A DNA stretch of 50,375 bases from Saccharopolyspora oryzae (GCF_027853915.1 NZ_JAQGLA010000052.1:1-50375); one strand, 5' to 3'; numbered from the stretch's first letter, positions 27,096 to 37,942 are shown. Notes: generated from the sequence alone by a model not told the origin. Program-made: numbers and translations.

Positions 27096-27209
27096 CCTGC
27101 ACTGTTACGCCCCGGTTCACCTCTTCGACACCTCCGGCTGGAGCCCGGCTAACCCGGCCGGCGGACAGTCGGACCTGAACGCACCAGCGATACCGGGAGA
27201 ACCTGCACG

Positions 27210-27311
27210 ATGCCCCAGTTCCTCACCACCGTCCTGACCGGCGTGGCCATCGCCCTCCTCGAGAAGCTTCTGGTCAACCTGGTCGGCTCCGCTCTGCGCG
27301 CAGCCCGCTGA
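27210..27311 (+). CDS. Possible 33-residue hydrophobic peptide
   Basis: ATG at 27210, with GGGAGA nine bases upstream, opens a 33-codon frame starting MPQFLTTVLTGVAIALLEKLL and ending in a basic tail. It would make a single amphipathic or membrane helix. It lies 114 bases after the P-type ATPase. Small hydrophobic subunits or toxins look like this, but no family is recognised; it might be the surviving start of the decayed frame that follows in register. Confidence 0.4.
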   Translation: MPQFLTTVLTGVAIALLEKLLVNLVGSALRAAR

Positions 27312-27551
27312 TCCCGAAGCCCGCAGATCGGTGCAGGACACCCCGATCAGCTCCGCGGGCCGGCCGGCGAGTTCACCGAGCGCTACGCCGGAATGGCGCC
27401 CGAACCCGGCACGAGCCTCGAGCAGTACATGGGCGGTCATTCCAACCCCGCCAAGCCAGGAGCCGGCGAATACCCGGTGGCCCTCGGCAGGTCCTACGAC
27501 ATCCTGCTGCACCTCAACACCATCACCGCGGCCGAACTGCGGTTCCGCTGA
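27312..27551 (+). pseudogene. Coding-like remnant frame without a good start
   Basis: In the same register as the 33-residue peptide, and directly after its stop, about 79 further codons stay open to a TGA at 27549-27551 with normal high GC third positions. The translation includes EFTERYAGMAPEPGTSLEQ and ends SYDILLHLNTITAAELRFR, which looks like real protein. The only ATG with useful length is at 27393 (52 residues) and has no ribosome site. Either a decayed gene or a 3' fragment; function unknown. Confidence 0.35.
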
Positions 27552-27573
27552 ACAGCGAGGCGGTGCTGGCGGA

Positions 27574-28512
27574 TCAGGACCGCACCCCGGCGAGCTCCGC
27601 CTCCTGGACCTTCGCCGGAGCGGAGCGCTGGGCGACGTAGGCACCGGCGAGGATCAGCGCTCCGCCGAGCAGCTGGATCGGCCCCAGCGCCTCGGACAGC
27701 AGCGCCCAGGCCAGCAGGGTGGCCACCACCGGTTCCAGGAACGCGACGGCTCCGGCCACCTGCGGCGACAACCGGCGGACCGCGATGATGCCGGTCAGGT
27801 ACGCCGCCACCGTGCTGACCACGACGATCCAGGCCACCGCCACCAGCGCCGGGAACTGGCTGCCGGCCAGTTCGACGTCGCCGAGCAGCATCGACCAGTC
27901 CATGTCCCACGGCTGCGCGATCAAGGTCACGACGACAGCCCCGAGCAGCAGGCCGAAGCCGGCGAGGGCGAACGGGTCCACCTCGGGACCGCTGTCGGAG
28001 AGCAGGAAGTAGGCCATCTGGCAGCCCGCGGCGCCCAGCGCCAGCAGCAGGCCGATCGGGTCGAAGCTCAGCCCGGACCACAGCTCCACCACGCACGCCA
28101 GCCCGACCAGCGCGATCGCCACGCCGATCGCCGCCGAGCGGCTCACCGGGCTGCGCCGCACGAACCGGATCCAGCCCAGCACCAGCACCGGTCCGAGGAA
28201 CTCGATCAGCAGCGCGACCCCGACCGGCACGCTGGCGATCGCCGCGAAGTAGAAGACCTGGACACCGGCGATGGCGAACAACCCGTACGCGATGAGCAGC
28301 TTGGGCACCTGCTTCGCGGCCGCCGCGTGCCGGAGCGCGAACGGCAGCATCAGCAGCGCGCCACCGGCCAACCGCAACCACGCCACCTGCAGCGGGCTGA
28401 ACCCCGCGGTGATGAGAGGTTTGGCGAACGGTCCGGATCCGCCGAAGCAGAACGCGGAGGCGATCGCGACCGCCACCCCGGCGGACTTCGCATTGCTGGT
28501 CAGGTTGCGCAC
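27574..28512 (-). CDS. EamA/DMT-family exporter (RhtA-like)
   Basis: 312 residues with about ten membrane segments arranged as two EamA repeats: AFCFGGSGPFAKPLITAGFSP begins the first, and AVAFLEPVVATLLAWALLSE is the typical end of the second. Members export amino acids or other small metabolites. GTG at 28512 gives the usual start just before the first segment; the frame is open far upstream only because it runs antisense to aconitase. Divergent from aconitase with a 264-base gap. Substrate cannot be told. Confidence 0.85.
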   Translation of the reverse strand: MRNLTSNAKSAGVAVAIASAFCFGGSGPFAKPLITAGFSPLQVAWLRLAGGALLMLPFALRHAAAAKQVPKLLIAYGLFAIAGVQVFYFAAIASVPVGVALLIEFLGPVLVLGWIRFVRRSPVSRSAAIGVAIALVGLACVVELWSGLSFDPIGLLLALGAAGCQMAYFLLSDSGPEVDPFALAGFGLLLGAVVVTLIAQPWDMDWSMLLGDVELAGSQFPALVAVAWIVVVSTVAAYLTGIIAVRRLSPQVAGAVAFLEPVVATLLAWALLSEALGPIQLLGGALILAGAYVAQRSAPAKVQEAELAGVRS

Positions 28513-28647
28513 CCACCCATCGAAGCACGCGTCCCCGACCGTCCTGAACCCGATTCCGGTACCGACGTCCCAATCCGTGGGAACCCCCGGAAAAACAGCG
28601 GTTTTGCACGGAGTGGTACATGTGATCGAGAGTTTGCCAACCCTTAG

Positions 28648-28677
28648 TTGAGAGCCATTGCAGGACAAGCGTACTGT
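28648..28677 (+). promoter_or_regulatory. Candidate promoter of aconitase
   Basis: TTGAGA at 28648-28653 and TACTGT at 28672-28677 are separated by 18 bases, a reasonable sigma-70-type pair for an actinomycete, in the gap between the divergent EamA and aconitase genes. The predicted transcript would have a leader of about 95 bases. Confidence 0.42.
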
Positions 28678-28776
28678 TAGCGTCGAAGAGAGCGGGTTCT
28701 GCGCGCACGCTCGGCCGACGTGCGCGAGACTCGCAATCGTTCCCGAACTTGCGCCCGTCGCGAGATGGAGTTGAAC

Positions 28777-31581
<2,805 letters not shown>

Positions 31582-31610
31582 TCCCCTGCCGATCCGGCGG
31601 GTGCAGTACC

Positions 31611-31649
31611 GAACGGGCCCGGTGCGCCACAAGCGCACCGGGCCCGTTC
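31611..31649 (+). terminator. Terminator of aconitase
   Basis: Sixteen-base perfect arms at 31611-31626 and 31634-31649 around a seven-base loop (CCACAAG), starting 30 bases after the aconitase stop. GC-rich without a strong U tract, as usual in actinomycetes. Confidence 0.82.
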
Positions 31650-31697
31650 CCATCGGCACACACCAAGCATGCACCGCTGCGGTTGGTGCGGTGAGGT

Positions 31698-31739
31698 CGT
31701 GAGTGTTTTGGGGTGCTCTAGCGCCCCAAAACACTCACG
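31698..31739. repeat. Palindromic repeat copy 1, at the 3' end of the AbiEi-like gene
   Basis: Perfect 16-base arms (31698-31713 and 31724-31739; CGTGAGTGTTTTGGGG and its complement) around ten bases that can pair further as GCT-AGC. The stop codon of the AbiEi-like gene (31735-31737) lies inside the right arm. It may also act as the gene's terminator. Shares the TTTGGGG/CCCCAAA core and loop style with copies at 32742 and 32854. Confidence 0.85.
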
Positions 31740-32703
31740 TTCCCAGGCACTTGCGGCACCTCTTCATCGGTCCCTGCCACCCTTCCCTGCGCAGCACTGT
31801 CGTGACCTCCCGTGCGACCGCGCAAGGGTTGCTATCGACGTCCTGCCACCCGTAGACGAGTCGCGCCATTCCGCTGAGCTCAGCGGAGTTGTCCCTCCTC
31901 CGATCTCGGAAGGCCGTCTCGGCATCGCTGTGATACGCCCGCCCGTCCAGCCTGACGATCAGCGGGACCCCGACGCTCTCGTAACTGCAGTCCTCCAAGA
32001 GTTTTCGCCCGAACACCGAAACCGGCACCTGGCGCAGCGCCCGAGGAATGCCGTGCGCCCGCTCGACGTCGAGGAAGTACCTGGTCTCCAGCATCGAAGT
32101 GAGGCCTTCGCCCAGCAACCGAACAGCGCGATCCAGCGCGGTCCGGTAGCGGTATGCGGGTCTTGCGGCCAGCTGAGCTTTGATCTCGTCGGCGGCTACT
32201 CCGTTCGCAGAGGCCACGGTCAGCAGAGTTCGCTCAGCTGACCTCTCGTCGGGTTCCGCAACAGCCAGATCGATGACAGTGTCCGCGCGTGAGGTTCGTG
32301 GTGGATCACGGGCAACGACGATGTGCCGGAAAGCGCGGCTGCGGTGGATCACAACACCCTCCTGCGGCACCGCAGAAGTCCCATAGGGCACCGTGACGTG
32401 GATCGGACCGCCGTCCTTCCTCAGCCATCCCCACTCCTGCGCAGCAGTCCGATGACTGAGCGAGGCAGGTAGATCGGCGTACAGCAGCGCGGCGCTGATT
32501 CTGGCGGCGCGCGAGAGCGGACCGCTGAACAAGGCGATCACTCCACGATGGACACGCTGCCAGCGCTTCGCCCTGATGTTGGCCCGCACAGCGTCGTGAC
32601 TGATCCCGAACTTCCTCAGTTGCTCGCGGGTAAAGACGGCGTGTTGCGCGCGGTTCAGCAGCTCCCACTCCGCCAGATCTGGTTCGCTGATAACAAGACT
32701 CAT
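31735..32703 (-). CDS. AbiEi-like N-terminus with DUF559/Vsr-like C-terminus, orphan
   Basis: 322 residues. The N-terminal 60 residues (VFTREQLRKFGISHDAVRANI, WQRVHRGVIALF) look like the winged-helix domain of AbiEi-type antitoxins. The C-terminus has the DUF559/very-short-patch-repair-like nuclease pattern: ETRYFLDVERAHGIPRALRQ, then IVRLDGRAYHSDAETAFRDRRRDNS. No AbiEii nucleotidyltransferase toxin gene is next to it. Base composition is noticeably less GC-rich than all neighbours, with A/T third positions, which suggests transfer. ATG at 32703 has no visible ribosome site. Three related palindromes lie at its ends, one overlapping its stop. Such orphans are common in actinomycetes; function is unproven. 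Confidence 0.75.
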   Translation of the reverse strand: MSLVISEPDLAEWELLNRAQHAVFTREQLRKFGISHDAVRANIRAKRWQRVHRGVIALFSGPLSRAARISAALLYADLPASLSHRTAAQEWGWLRKDGGPIHVTVPYGTSAVPQEGVVIHRSRAFRHIVVARDPPRTSRADTVIDLAVAEPDERSAERTLLTVASANGVAADEIKAQLAARPAYRYRTALDRAVRLLGEGLTSMLETRYFLDVERAHGIPRALRQVPVSVFGRKLLEDCSYESVGVPLIVRLDGRAYHSDAETAFRDRRRDNSAELSGMARLVYGWQDVDSNPCAVAREVTTVLRREGWQGPMKRCRKCLGT

Positions 32704-32741
32704 GTACTTGTAGAGACGCGAACCAGCGATATGGATACAGT

Positions 32742-32783
32742 CGTGCGCACTTTGGGGCGCAATAGCACCTCAAAGTGCGCACG
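32742..32783. repeat. Palindromic repeat copy 2
   Basis: Arms 32742-32757 (CGTGCGCACTTTGGGG) and 32768-32783 pair at 15 of 16 positions with one G-T, around the ten-base loop CGCAATAGCA. It lies 39 bases upstream of the AbiEi-like start, where its promoter would be. Confidence 0.85.
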
Positions 32784-32853
32784 AGGAACGGCAGTCGACT
32801 GACCGCAAGTGGCGCAGAGCAAACATCACCGGTCGCCAGGGCTGCGCAGGTTT

Positions 32854-32895
32854 CGTGAGCACTTTGGGGCGTGATGGCACCCCAAAGTACGCACG
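32854..32895. repeat. Palindromic repeat copy 3
   Basis: Arms 32854-32869 (CGTGAGCACTTTGGGG) and 32880-32895 pair at 14 of 16 positions around the loop CGTGATGGCA. It sits 33 bases beyond the stop of the methyltransferase at 32929 and could serve as its terminator. Confidence 0.82.
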
Positions 32896-32928
32896 ACTGA
32901 TGGCCCCACGTCGGAGCCTTCGAGGTCG

Positions 32929-33594
32929 TCAGTTCTGGTTGGGGCGGCGGCAGACGTAGATTCGGGCTGGGGGGACGTTTCGCCAGACCGTGTGGGTCGT
33001 CAGGACTTCGTCGAAGGCCAGGTCCAGGCGGCGGCGGAACTGGCGGGCTCCCGTCATGCCCAGGGCATGCACGTAGGCGAAGGTCGTGAAGGCGCCGCCG
33101 GGGGCGAGCACCGAACCGACCTGGTTCAGGATGTCGCGCTGCAGCTCCGCGGGGAAGATCGACCACGGGAGGCCGCTCACCACCGCGTCGACCTTGTCGA
33201 TGCCGATCTCGCCGAGCAGATCGCCGAGCCGGGCCGCGTCGCCTTGGACGACTTCCAGCCACGGCAGCTCGGCGCGCAGGTACTCGACCATGCCGCCGTC
33301 CAGCTCGATGGCGACCTGGCGGCCGCCTTCGGGGAGCCGCTCGGCGATCGCGCCGCTGAGCGCTCCGGTGCCCGGTCCGAGCTCCACCACCACCGGCGTG
33401 CCCGACGTCGGCACCACGGACGCCATCTCGCGGGCGAGGCTCGGCGAGCTGGGGGCGACCGCACCCACCAGGTTGGGCTTGCGCACCGCGCGTTCGATGA
33501 AGGCCCGGTAGTTGGCCAGCGTCGATCCGGCGCCGGCCCGGGACAGCGCCGCAGCGCTCCGCTGCCGACCGCGGGTCTGTTCGGCTGGAGTCAC
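32929..33594 (-). CDS. PmtA-like SAM-dependent methyltransferase, second copy
   Basis: 221 residues. Motif I is PVVVELGPGTGALS at about residues 67-80; DAVVSGLPWSIFP follows; RTVWRN/HTVWRN-type ending (TTHTVWRNVPPARIYVCRRP) matches the enzyme at 5569, which has ISRTVWRNLPPAVAYLARRP. The family includes phospholipid N-methyltransferases (PE to PC). GTG at 33594 is preferred because GGAAGGG lies five bases upstream; an ATG at 33621 is in frame. Its N-terminus is some 25 residues longer than that of the first copy. Product lipid is inferred only. Confidence 0.77.
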   Translation of the reverse strand: MTPAEQTRGRQRSAAALSRAGAGSTLANYRAFIERAVRKPNLVGAVAPSSPSLAREMASVVPTSGTPVVVELGPGTGALSGAIAERLPEGGRQVAIELDGGMVEYLRAELPWLEVVQGDAARLGDLLGEIGIDKVDAVVSGLPWSIFPAELQRDILNQVGSVLAPGGAFTTFAYVHALGMTGARQFRRRLDLAFDEVLTTHTVWRNVPPARIYVCRRPNQN

Positions 33595-33902
33595 GGATGC
33601 CCTTCCCGATAGGTGGTTCAACCTCGTTCAGGTCACCTTATCGGGCAGCTCGGCGCGGAGCTCGGGCATGTGCCGCATCACATGCCGATCGCTTCGACAC
33701 CGTCCGCGACCGAACCATTACGGAACGAATGGATCATGCCCGAAAACGGGAAAGGGGAACGTGCCGAATAACGCGAAAAATCCGCGAGGAATTGTGTAAC
33801 GAAAACCGGCTGGCCGACGATTGGAACAGTTTCCGCCGACCACCGGTCCGAAGGACTACGGGCCCGAGCGGAACCGACCGCCGAGCCCGCGCGCGCGTCC
33901 GC
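33595..33902. other. 308-base gap with no gene seen
   Basis: Between the methyltransferase start and the tiny membrane gene. Contains an eight-base perfect inverted repeat (33665-33672 with 33679-33686, loop CCGCAT) about 70 bases before the methyltransferase start, possibly an operator, and a relatively A-rich stretch around 33720-33800. No coding frame with a ribosome site was found. Confidence 0.4.
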
Positions 33903-34052
33903 TCAGGCGATCTGCTCGGCCACCGGGCCGACCGGCTCGATCGCCTGGTCAGGGGCACCCGCCTGAGGCCGGCTCACCCACCTGACCATCGCTCCCGCCA
34001 CCGCCAGCAGAACAACCGCCTCAGCCGCCAGGGCCACCCACACCGTTGTCAC
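33903..34052 (-). CDS. 49-residue single-span membrane protein
   Basis: GTG at 34052 has a near-perfect GGGAGG site six bases upstream. The peptide has one membrane segment, TVWVALAAEAVVLLAVAGAMV, then an arginine (RWVSRPQ) and an acidic tail ending VGPVAEQIA. The codon bias is that of a real gene. No family is recognised; small single-span proteins of this kind are often envelope or stress factors. Confidence 0.6.
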   Translation of the reverse strand: MTTVWVALAAEAVVLLAVAGAMVRWVSRPQAGAPDQAIEPVGPVAEQIA

Positions 34053-34317
34053 TTCTTGCCTCCCTTCTGCGAACCTCCCCGTCTTCCGCACGCGCGCGCA
34101 AGAGCACCCGACCGCAACAGCGGGCAGGACGAACGGAAGAAGGTTTGGGGAACCGTGCTTGCACCAACAATCGTAGGCCTTTGTTTCGGTGGAATTAAAG
34201 GGACCCCGGGGTGTCTTGCGTCTCCCCCTCTTGGACGTATCCGCCAAAAGTGCTAATGGGTGGCCCAGACCACTCCGGCAGCGGGAAGAATCCGGCTCGC
34301 GAGCTGTTCTGCCGGAT

Positions 34318-35373
34318 GTGGAGCTCATCGACGTCGTGGTGATCGGAGCCGGTCAGGCCGGGCTGACCGCCTCGTACCACCTGCAGCGGAGCGGAACCGA
34401 CCACGTCCTGCTCGACCGCGGCACCGGCCCGGGTGGCGCTTGGCGGGATCGCTGGCCGTCGCTGCGCCTCGGCGGCGTGCACGGCATCCACTCCCTGCCG
34501 GGCAGTGCGCTGCCGGCGACCGACGGCGCGCGCCCCGCCTCGGAGGTCGTCTCGGAGTACTTCGGCCGCTACGAGCAGGAGCTCGAGCTTCCGGTGCTGC
34601 GGCCGGTGAAGGTCGATGCGGTCCGCGATGGCGGCGAGCGGCTCGTGGTGGAGAGCTCGGCGGGGACGTGGGCGGCGCGCGCGGTGATCAACGCGACCGG
34701 CACCTGGGAGAACCCCTTCTGGCCGCACTACCCCGGCCAGCACCTGTTCACCGGGCGCCAGCTGCACACTGCCGACTACCGCGGCCCGGAGGAGTTCCGC
34801 GGTCAGCACGTCGTCGTGGTCGGCGGCGGCATCTCCGCGGTGGAGCACCTGCTGGAGATCTCCGAGGTCGCCGGGACGACGTGGGTGACGCGGCGACCTC
34901 CGCACTTCACCGACGCCGCGTTCACGCCGGAGGACGGTCGCGCCGCAGTCGCCGAGGTCGAGCGCCGGGTCCGGGAGGGCCTGCCGCCCGGCAGCGTGGT
35001 CAGCGCGACCGGGCTGCCCAACAGCCCGGCGGTGATCGCGGCGCGCGAGAGCGGTGTGCTCGACCGGTTGCCGATGTTCCAGCGGATCACCGCCGGTGGG
35101 GTCGCTTGGGACGACGGCAGCGAGCAGCGCGCCGACGCGATCCTGTGGGCCACCGGTTTCCGGCCGGCGATCGCGCACCTGGCACCGCTGAACCTGCGCG
35201 GCCCCGGCGGCGGCATCCGGCTGGACGGCACTCGCGCGGTCCGCGAGCCGCGGCTGCACCTGGTCGGGTACGGGCCGTCGGCGAGCACGATCGGCGCCAA
35301 CCGCGCGGGCCGGGCCGCTGCCCGCGAAGTGCGCGCGCTGCTCCGGGCCGGAGATCAAGATTGGCTTAAGTGA
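34318..35373 (+). CDS. FAD-dependent monooxygenase-like protein (CzcO/FMO type)
   Basis: 351 residues with two Rossmann motifs: VVVIGAGQAGLTASYHL for FAD at the start and VVVVGGGISAVEHLLEI for NAD(P)H in the middle. WRDRWPSLRL and LWATGFRPA are typical of the CzcO/flavin-containing monooxygenase group. These enzymes hydroxylate small molecules or are annotated from metal-resistance contexts without proven function. GTG at 34318 places the FAD motif directly at the N-terminus; there is no strong ribosome site, and the frame extends upstream to 34189, so the start is uncertain. Convergent with the DUF574 methyltransferase. Confidence 0.78.
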   Translation: MELIDVVVIGAGQAGLTASYHLQRSGTDHVLLDRGTGPGGAWRDRWPSLRLGGVHGIHSLPGSALPATDGARPASEVVSEYFGRYEQELELPVLRPVKVDAVRDGGERLVVESSAGTWAARAVINATGTWENPFWPHYPGQHLFTGRQLHTADYRGPEEFRGQHVVVVGGGISAVEHLLEISEVAGTTWVTRRPPHFTDAAFTPEDGRAAVAEVERRVREGLPPGSVVSATGLPNSPAVIAARESGVLDRLPMFQRITAGGVAWDDGSEQRADAILWATGFRPAIAHLAPLNLRGPGGGIRLDGTRAVREPRLHLVGYGPSASTIGANRAGRAAAREVRALLRAGDQDWLK

Positions 35374-35449
35374 CCCTGTCCAGGGACCAAATCCCCTGTG
35401 AACCGCGCGCCTCGACCAGCAAGCTGCACGGTGGCGAGTCAACGCGCCG

Positions 35450-35490
35450 AAGCGGCGCCATCTCCAGGAGAGGGGGAGGTGGCGCCGCTT
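35450..35490. terminator. Terminator between convergent genes
   Basis: Arms 35450-35465 and 35475-35490 (AAGCGGCGCCATCTCC with GGAGGTGGCGCCGCTT) pair at all but one G-T position around a nine-base loop. It lies between the flavoprotein and the DUF574 methyltransferase, touching the latter's present stop codon. Confidence 0.78.
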
Positions 35491-36309
35491 CTACACGCGT
35501 GCGGTCAGGGCTTGCGGCCCACGCCGCCGGGGCCGGTGGTGTCCGGCTCGCCGTGCCACGGCTCCCCCCGGATCCGGGTGCCAGTCGAGCAGGTCGACCA
35601 GGCCGGGTTCGATCAGCTCCAGGCCGGCGAACATCGGGGCGACTTCGGCGTGGGAGCGCAGGAAGAACCCGCCGATGCGTTCGCTGTAGAGCTCTGACGC
35701 CTGCTTGCGCGGCTCGTCGACGCCGTCGCTGCCCGCGTGCGAGATCGCCACGTAGCTGCCCGAGCACAGCTGCTCGGTGTAGCGGGCCACGATGCCCGCC
35801 GGGTCGTCGCTGTCCGGCACGAAGTGCAGCACGGCGAAGAACAGCACCGCGATCGGCTCGTCGAAGTCCAGCATCGAGCGGACCTCGTCGGTGGCGAGCA
35901 CCTCGTCGACGTCGCGGAAGTCGGCGCGGACCGCCACCGCCCGGTCGTTGTCGCGCAGGATCGCCTGGCTGTGCGCCACCGCGACCAGATCGCGGTCGAC
36001 GTAGACGACCCGGCTGTCCGGATCGACCCGCTGGGCGATCTCGTGCACGTTGCCGACGGTCGGGATGCCCGAACCCAGGTCCAGGAACTGGCGCACCCCG
36101 CGCTCGGCGAGGTGCTGCACCGCCCGCCGCAGGAACGACCGGTTGGCGCGCAGCACCGCGGGCAGCGTCGGCATCATCTGCGCGGCCTTCTCGGCCAGAT
36201 CCCGGTCCACCTGGAAGTTGTGCGAGCCGCCCAGGTGCACGTCGTAGACACGAGCCGAGCTCGGTTGGCCGATGTCCACGCCCTTCGCCCACCACGACTG
36301 CGTGTCCAC
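35491..36309 (-). CDS. S-adenosyl methyltransferase, DUF574/SAM_MT family, with 3' frameshift
   Basis: 272 residues as read. The family start is clear: RVYDVHLGGSHNFQVDRDLAEK, then FLDLGSGIPTVGNVHEIAQ for SAM binding and AVLFFAVLHFVPD. The family is very abundant in Streptomyces and relatives, with few characterised members. GTG at 36309 has GGAGG six bases upstream. The last 31 residues (after DWHPDPGG) are Arg-rich and unlike the family. Removing one base from the C6 run at 35564-35569 would restore a tail ending GPGGVGRKP at a stop at 35505-35507, the expected family ending. So the gene carries a one-base insertion in a homopolymer, genuine or a sequencing error. Confidence 0.87.
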   Translation of the reverse strand: MDTQSWWAKGVDIGQPSSARVYDVHLGGSHNFQVDRDLAEKAAQMMPTLPAVLRANRSFLRRAVQHLAERGVRQFLDLGSGIPTVGNVHEIAQRVDPDSRVVYVDRDLVAVAHSQAILRDNDRAVAVRADFRDVDEVLATDEVRSMLDFDEPIAVLFFAVLHFVPDSDDPAGIVARYTEQLCSGSYVAISHAGSDGVDEPRKQASELYSERIGGFFLRSHAEVAPMFAGLELIEPGLVDLLDWHPDPGGAVARRAGHHRPRRRGPQALTARV

Positions 36310-36397
36310 GAAGTACCTCCATCAGTGGCGTTTTGCTACACCACACCGGATGAACATCGCGATCGCAAGGCTTTGATCGATTACTACTGGTGATACC

Positions 36398-36595
36398 TCA
36401 TTGGTCAACCAGAGCGAGTGCCTGCGCCGGGCACAACCGGACGGCCTCGCGCACCTCCTCAGCGCCGCTCCCGTCCACTTCGGCGGCCAGCACGATCACC
36501 CGGCCGTCCTCCTCGTCCTGGTCGAACCACGTCGGCGCGCTCAGCACGCACTGCCCGGCTCCGGCGCAGCGGTCCAGGTCCGCTTCGATCCGCAC
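36398..36595 (-). CDS. [3Fe-4S]-type ferredoxin, partner of the P450
   Basis: 65 residues. Cluster ligands are in DRCAGAGQC and RLCPAQA, the three-cysteine pattern of ferredoxins that feed actinomycete P450s. GTG at 36595 is preferred (GAGGGGA seven bases upstream); an upstream GTG at 36610 overlaps the P450 stop as GTGA and is possible. Directly downstream of the P450 on the same strand, so electron donor to it is the simple inference. The reductase is not encoded here. Confidence 0.88.
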   Translation of the reverse strand: MRIEADLDRCAGAGQCVLSAPTWFDQDEEDGRVIVLAAEVDGSGAEEVREAVRLCPAQALALVDQ

Positions 36596-36606
36596 GGCCA
36601 CTCCCC

Positions 36607-37803
36607 TCACCACGTCACCGGCAGTTCGTAGAGGCCGAACACGCTCGCCTCGGACTTCACCGGCAGGTCCTCGACCGGGACGGCCAACCGCAGGTTCGGC
36701 ACCCGCCGGAACAGCGCGTCGACGACGATCTGCAGCTCCATCCGCGCCAGGTTCTGCCCGAGGCACTGGTGCGGGCCGAAGCCGAAAGCCACGTGGTGGC
36801 GGGCCTTCCGGTCGATGTCGAGCTCGTCGGGGCGCTCGAACGCCTCCGGGTCGCGGTTGGCCGCCGACGTCAGCGCCATCACGCCCTCCCCCGCGCGGAT
36901 CAGGACGCCGCCGATCTCCACGTCCGCCACCGCGACCCGCGAGGTCGCGCCCTCGACGATGCTGAAGTAGCGCAACAGCTCTTCGACCGCGGGCAGCGTC
37001 TTGGCCGGATCCGCGACGATCTCCGCGCGCTGCTCGGGATTCTCGATCAGGGCGAGGGTGCTCAGCGAGATCATGTTCGCGGTCGTCTCGTGCCCGGCGA
37101 CCAGCAGCAGGAACGCCGAGCTGACCAGGGCCGAGTGGTCGATCTCGCCGGATTCTCGCTGCTTGCGGGCCTGCCTGCCGAGCAGGTCGTCCGGCAGGTC
37201 CCGCTCCTTGGCCGACACCAGTTCTTCCAAGTACGCCCGCAGTTCCCGGGCGGAGCTGATCCGCTGCTCGAGCGGTGTGGTGCGGTGCACCAGCCGAGAG
37301 CTGCGCTGCTGGAAGAAGTCGTGGTCGGCGTAGGGCACGCCGAGCAGTTCGCAGATCACCAGCGACGGCACCGGCAGCGACAGCGTCGACACCAGGTCGA
37401 CCGGCCTGGGCCCGGCGAGGATCCCGTCGATGCACTCGTCGACGATCTGCTGGATCCGCGGCCGCATCGCCTCGATGCGGCGCACGGTGAACTCGCCGAG
37501 CACGGCTCGCCGAGCAGCCGTGTGCTCCGGCGCGTCCATGCCGATCATCGCCGGCGGCAGGTCCCGGAAGACGCTCTGCTGGTTCGCCGAGAACTGCGGG
37601 AATCCCGGTCGGCGGCGGTCCGAGCTCAGCCGCGGGTCGCCGAGCACTTGGCGGACCAGGTCGTGGCGGGTGACCAGCCAGGCGTGGTCGCCACCCATCA
37701 TCGGGACCTTCTCGACGGGTCGCTCCTCGCGCAGCCGGGCGTAGTCCGGATCGACGGAGAACGGGCAGGTGCGGGGCTTCGGGTAGGCGGTTGGTTCGGT
37801 CAT
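36607..37803 (-). CDS. Cytochrome P450, CYP105-like
   Basis: 398 residues, soluble bacterial P450. I-helix AGHETTAN, ExxR in EELLR, and heme-binding FGFGPHQCLGQNLAR with Cys348. Overall similarity is to CYP105-type enzymes, which hydroxylate a wide range of xenobiotics and natural products. ATG at 37803 has GGGGG five bases upstream. It is followed by its ferredoxin and is divergent from a TetR regulator, a common arrangement for substrate-induced P450s. Substrate unknown. Confidence 0.92.
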   Translation of the reverse strand: MTEPTAYPKPRTCPFSVDPDYARLREERPVEKVPMMGGDHAWLVTRHDLVRQVLGDPRLSSDRRRPGFPQFSANQQSVFRDLPPAMIGMDAPEHTAARRAVLGEFTVRRIEAMRPRIQQIVDECIDGILAGPRPVDLVSTLSLPVPSLVICELLGVPYADHDFFQQRSSRLVHRTTPLEQRISSARELRAYLEELVSAKERDLPDDLLGRQARKQRESGEIDHSALVSSAFLLLVAGHETTANMISLSTLALIENPEQRAEIVADPAKTLPAVEELLRYFSIVEGATSRVAVADVEIGGVLIRAGEGVMALTSAANRDPEAFERPDELDIDRKARHHVAFGFGPHQCLGQNLARMELQIVVDALFRRVPNLRLAVPVEDLPVKSEASVFGLYELPVTW

Positions 37804-37871
37804 CGTGACCCCCTGATCACCGAGCGAACAAATGGAAGCTTCTCCTCCAGTTATAGTGAACCGGAAGGAAT

Positions 37872-37894
37872 TCGTCCAGATAGTTCTCGGACGA
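37872..37894. promoter_or_regulatory. Possible TetR operator between P450 and tetR
   Basis: Inverted hexamers TCGTCC (37872-37877) and GGACGA (37889-37894) separated by 11 bases lie in the 139-base divergent gap, about 50 bases before the tetR start. The size fits a TetR-family operator. TATAGT near 37850 may be a -10 box. Confidence 0.35.
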
Positions 37895-37942
37895 CCATGC
37901 GACAATCCGCCCGAACAGCCGCCGGCACCACGAGCGAGGACC

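Noticed and set aside
31735..32703. A complete AbiE toxin-antitoxin pair
   Set aside because: No AbiEii nucleotidyltransferase frame is present on either side; the neighbour is a methyltransferase.
31690..32900. A CRISPR-like array made by the three repeats
   Set aside because: The copies are palindromes at uneven spacing (about 1 kb and 70 bases) with a gene between; no regular spacers.
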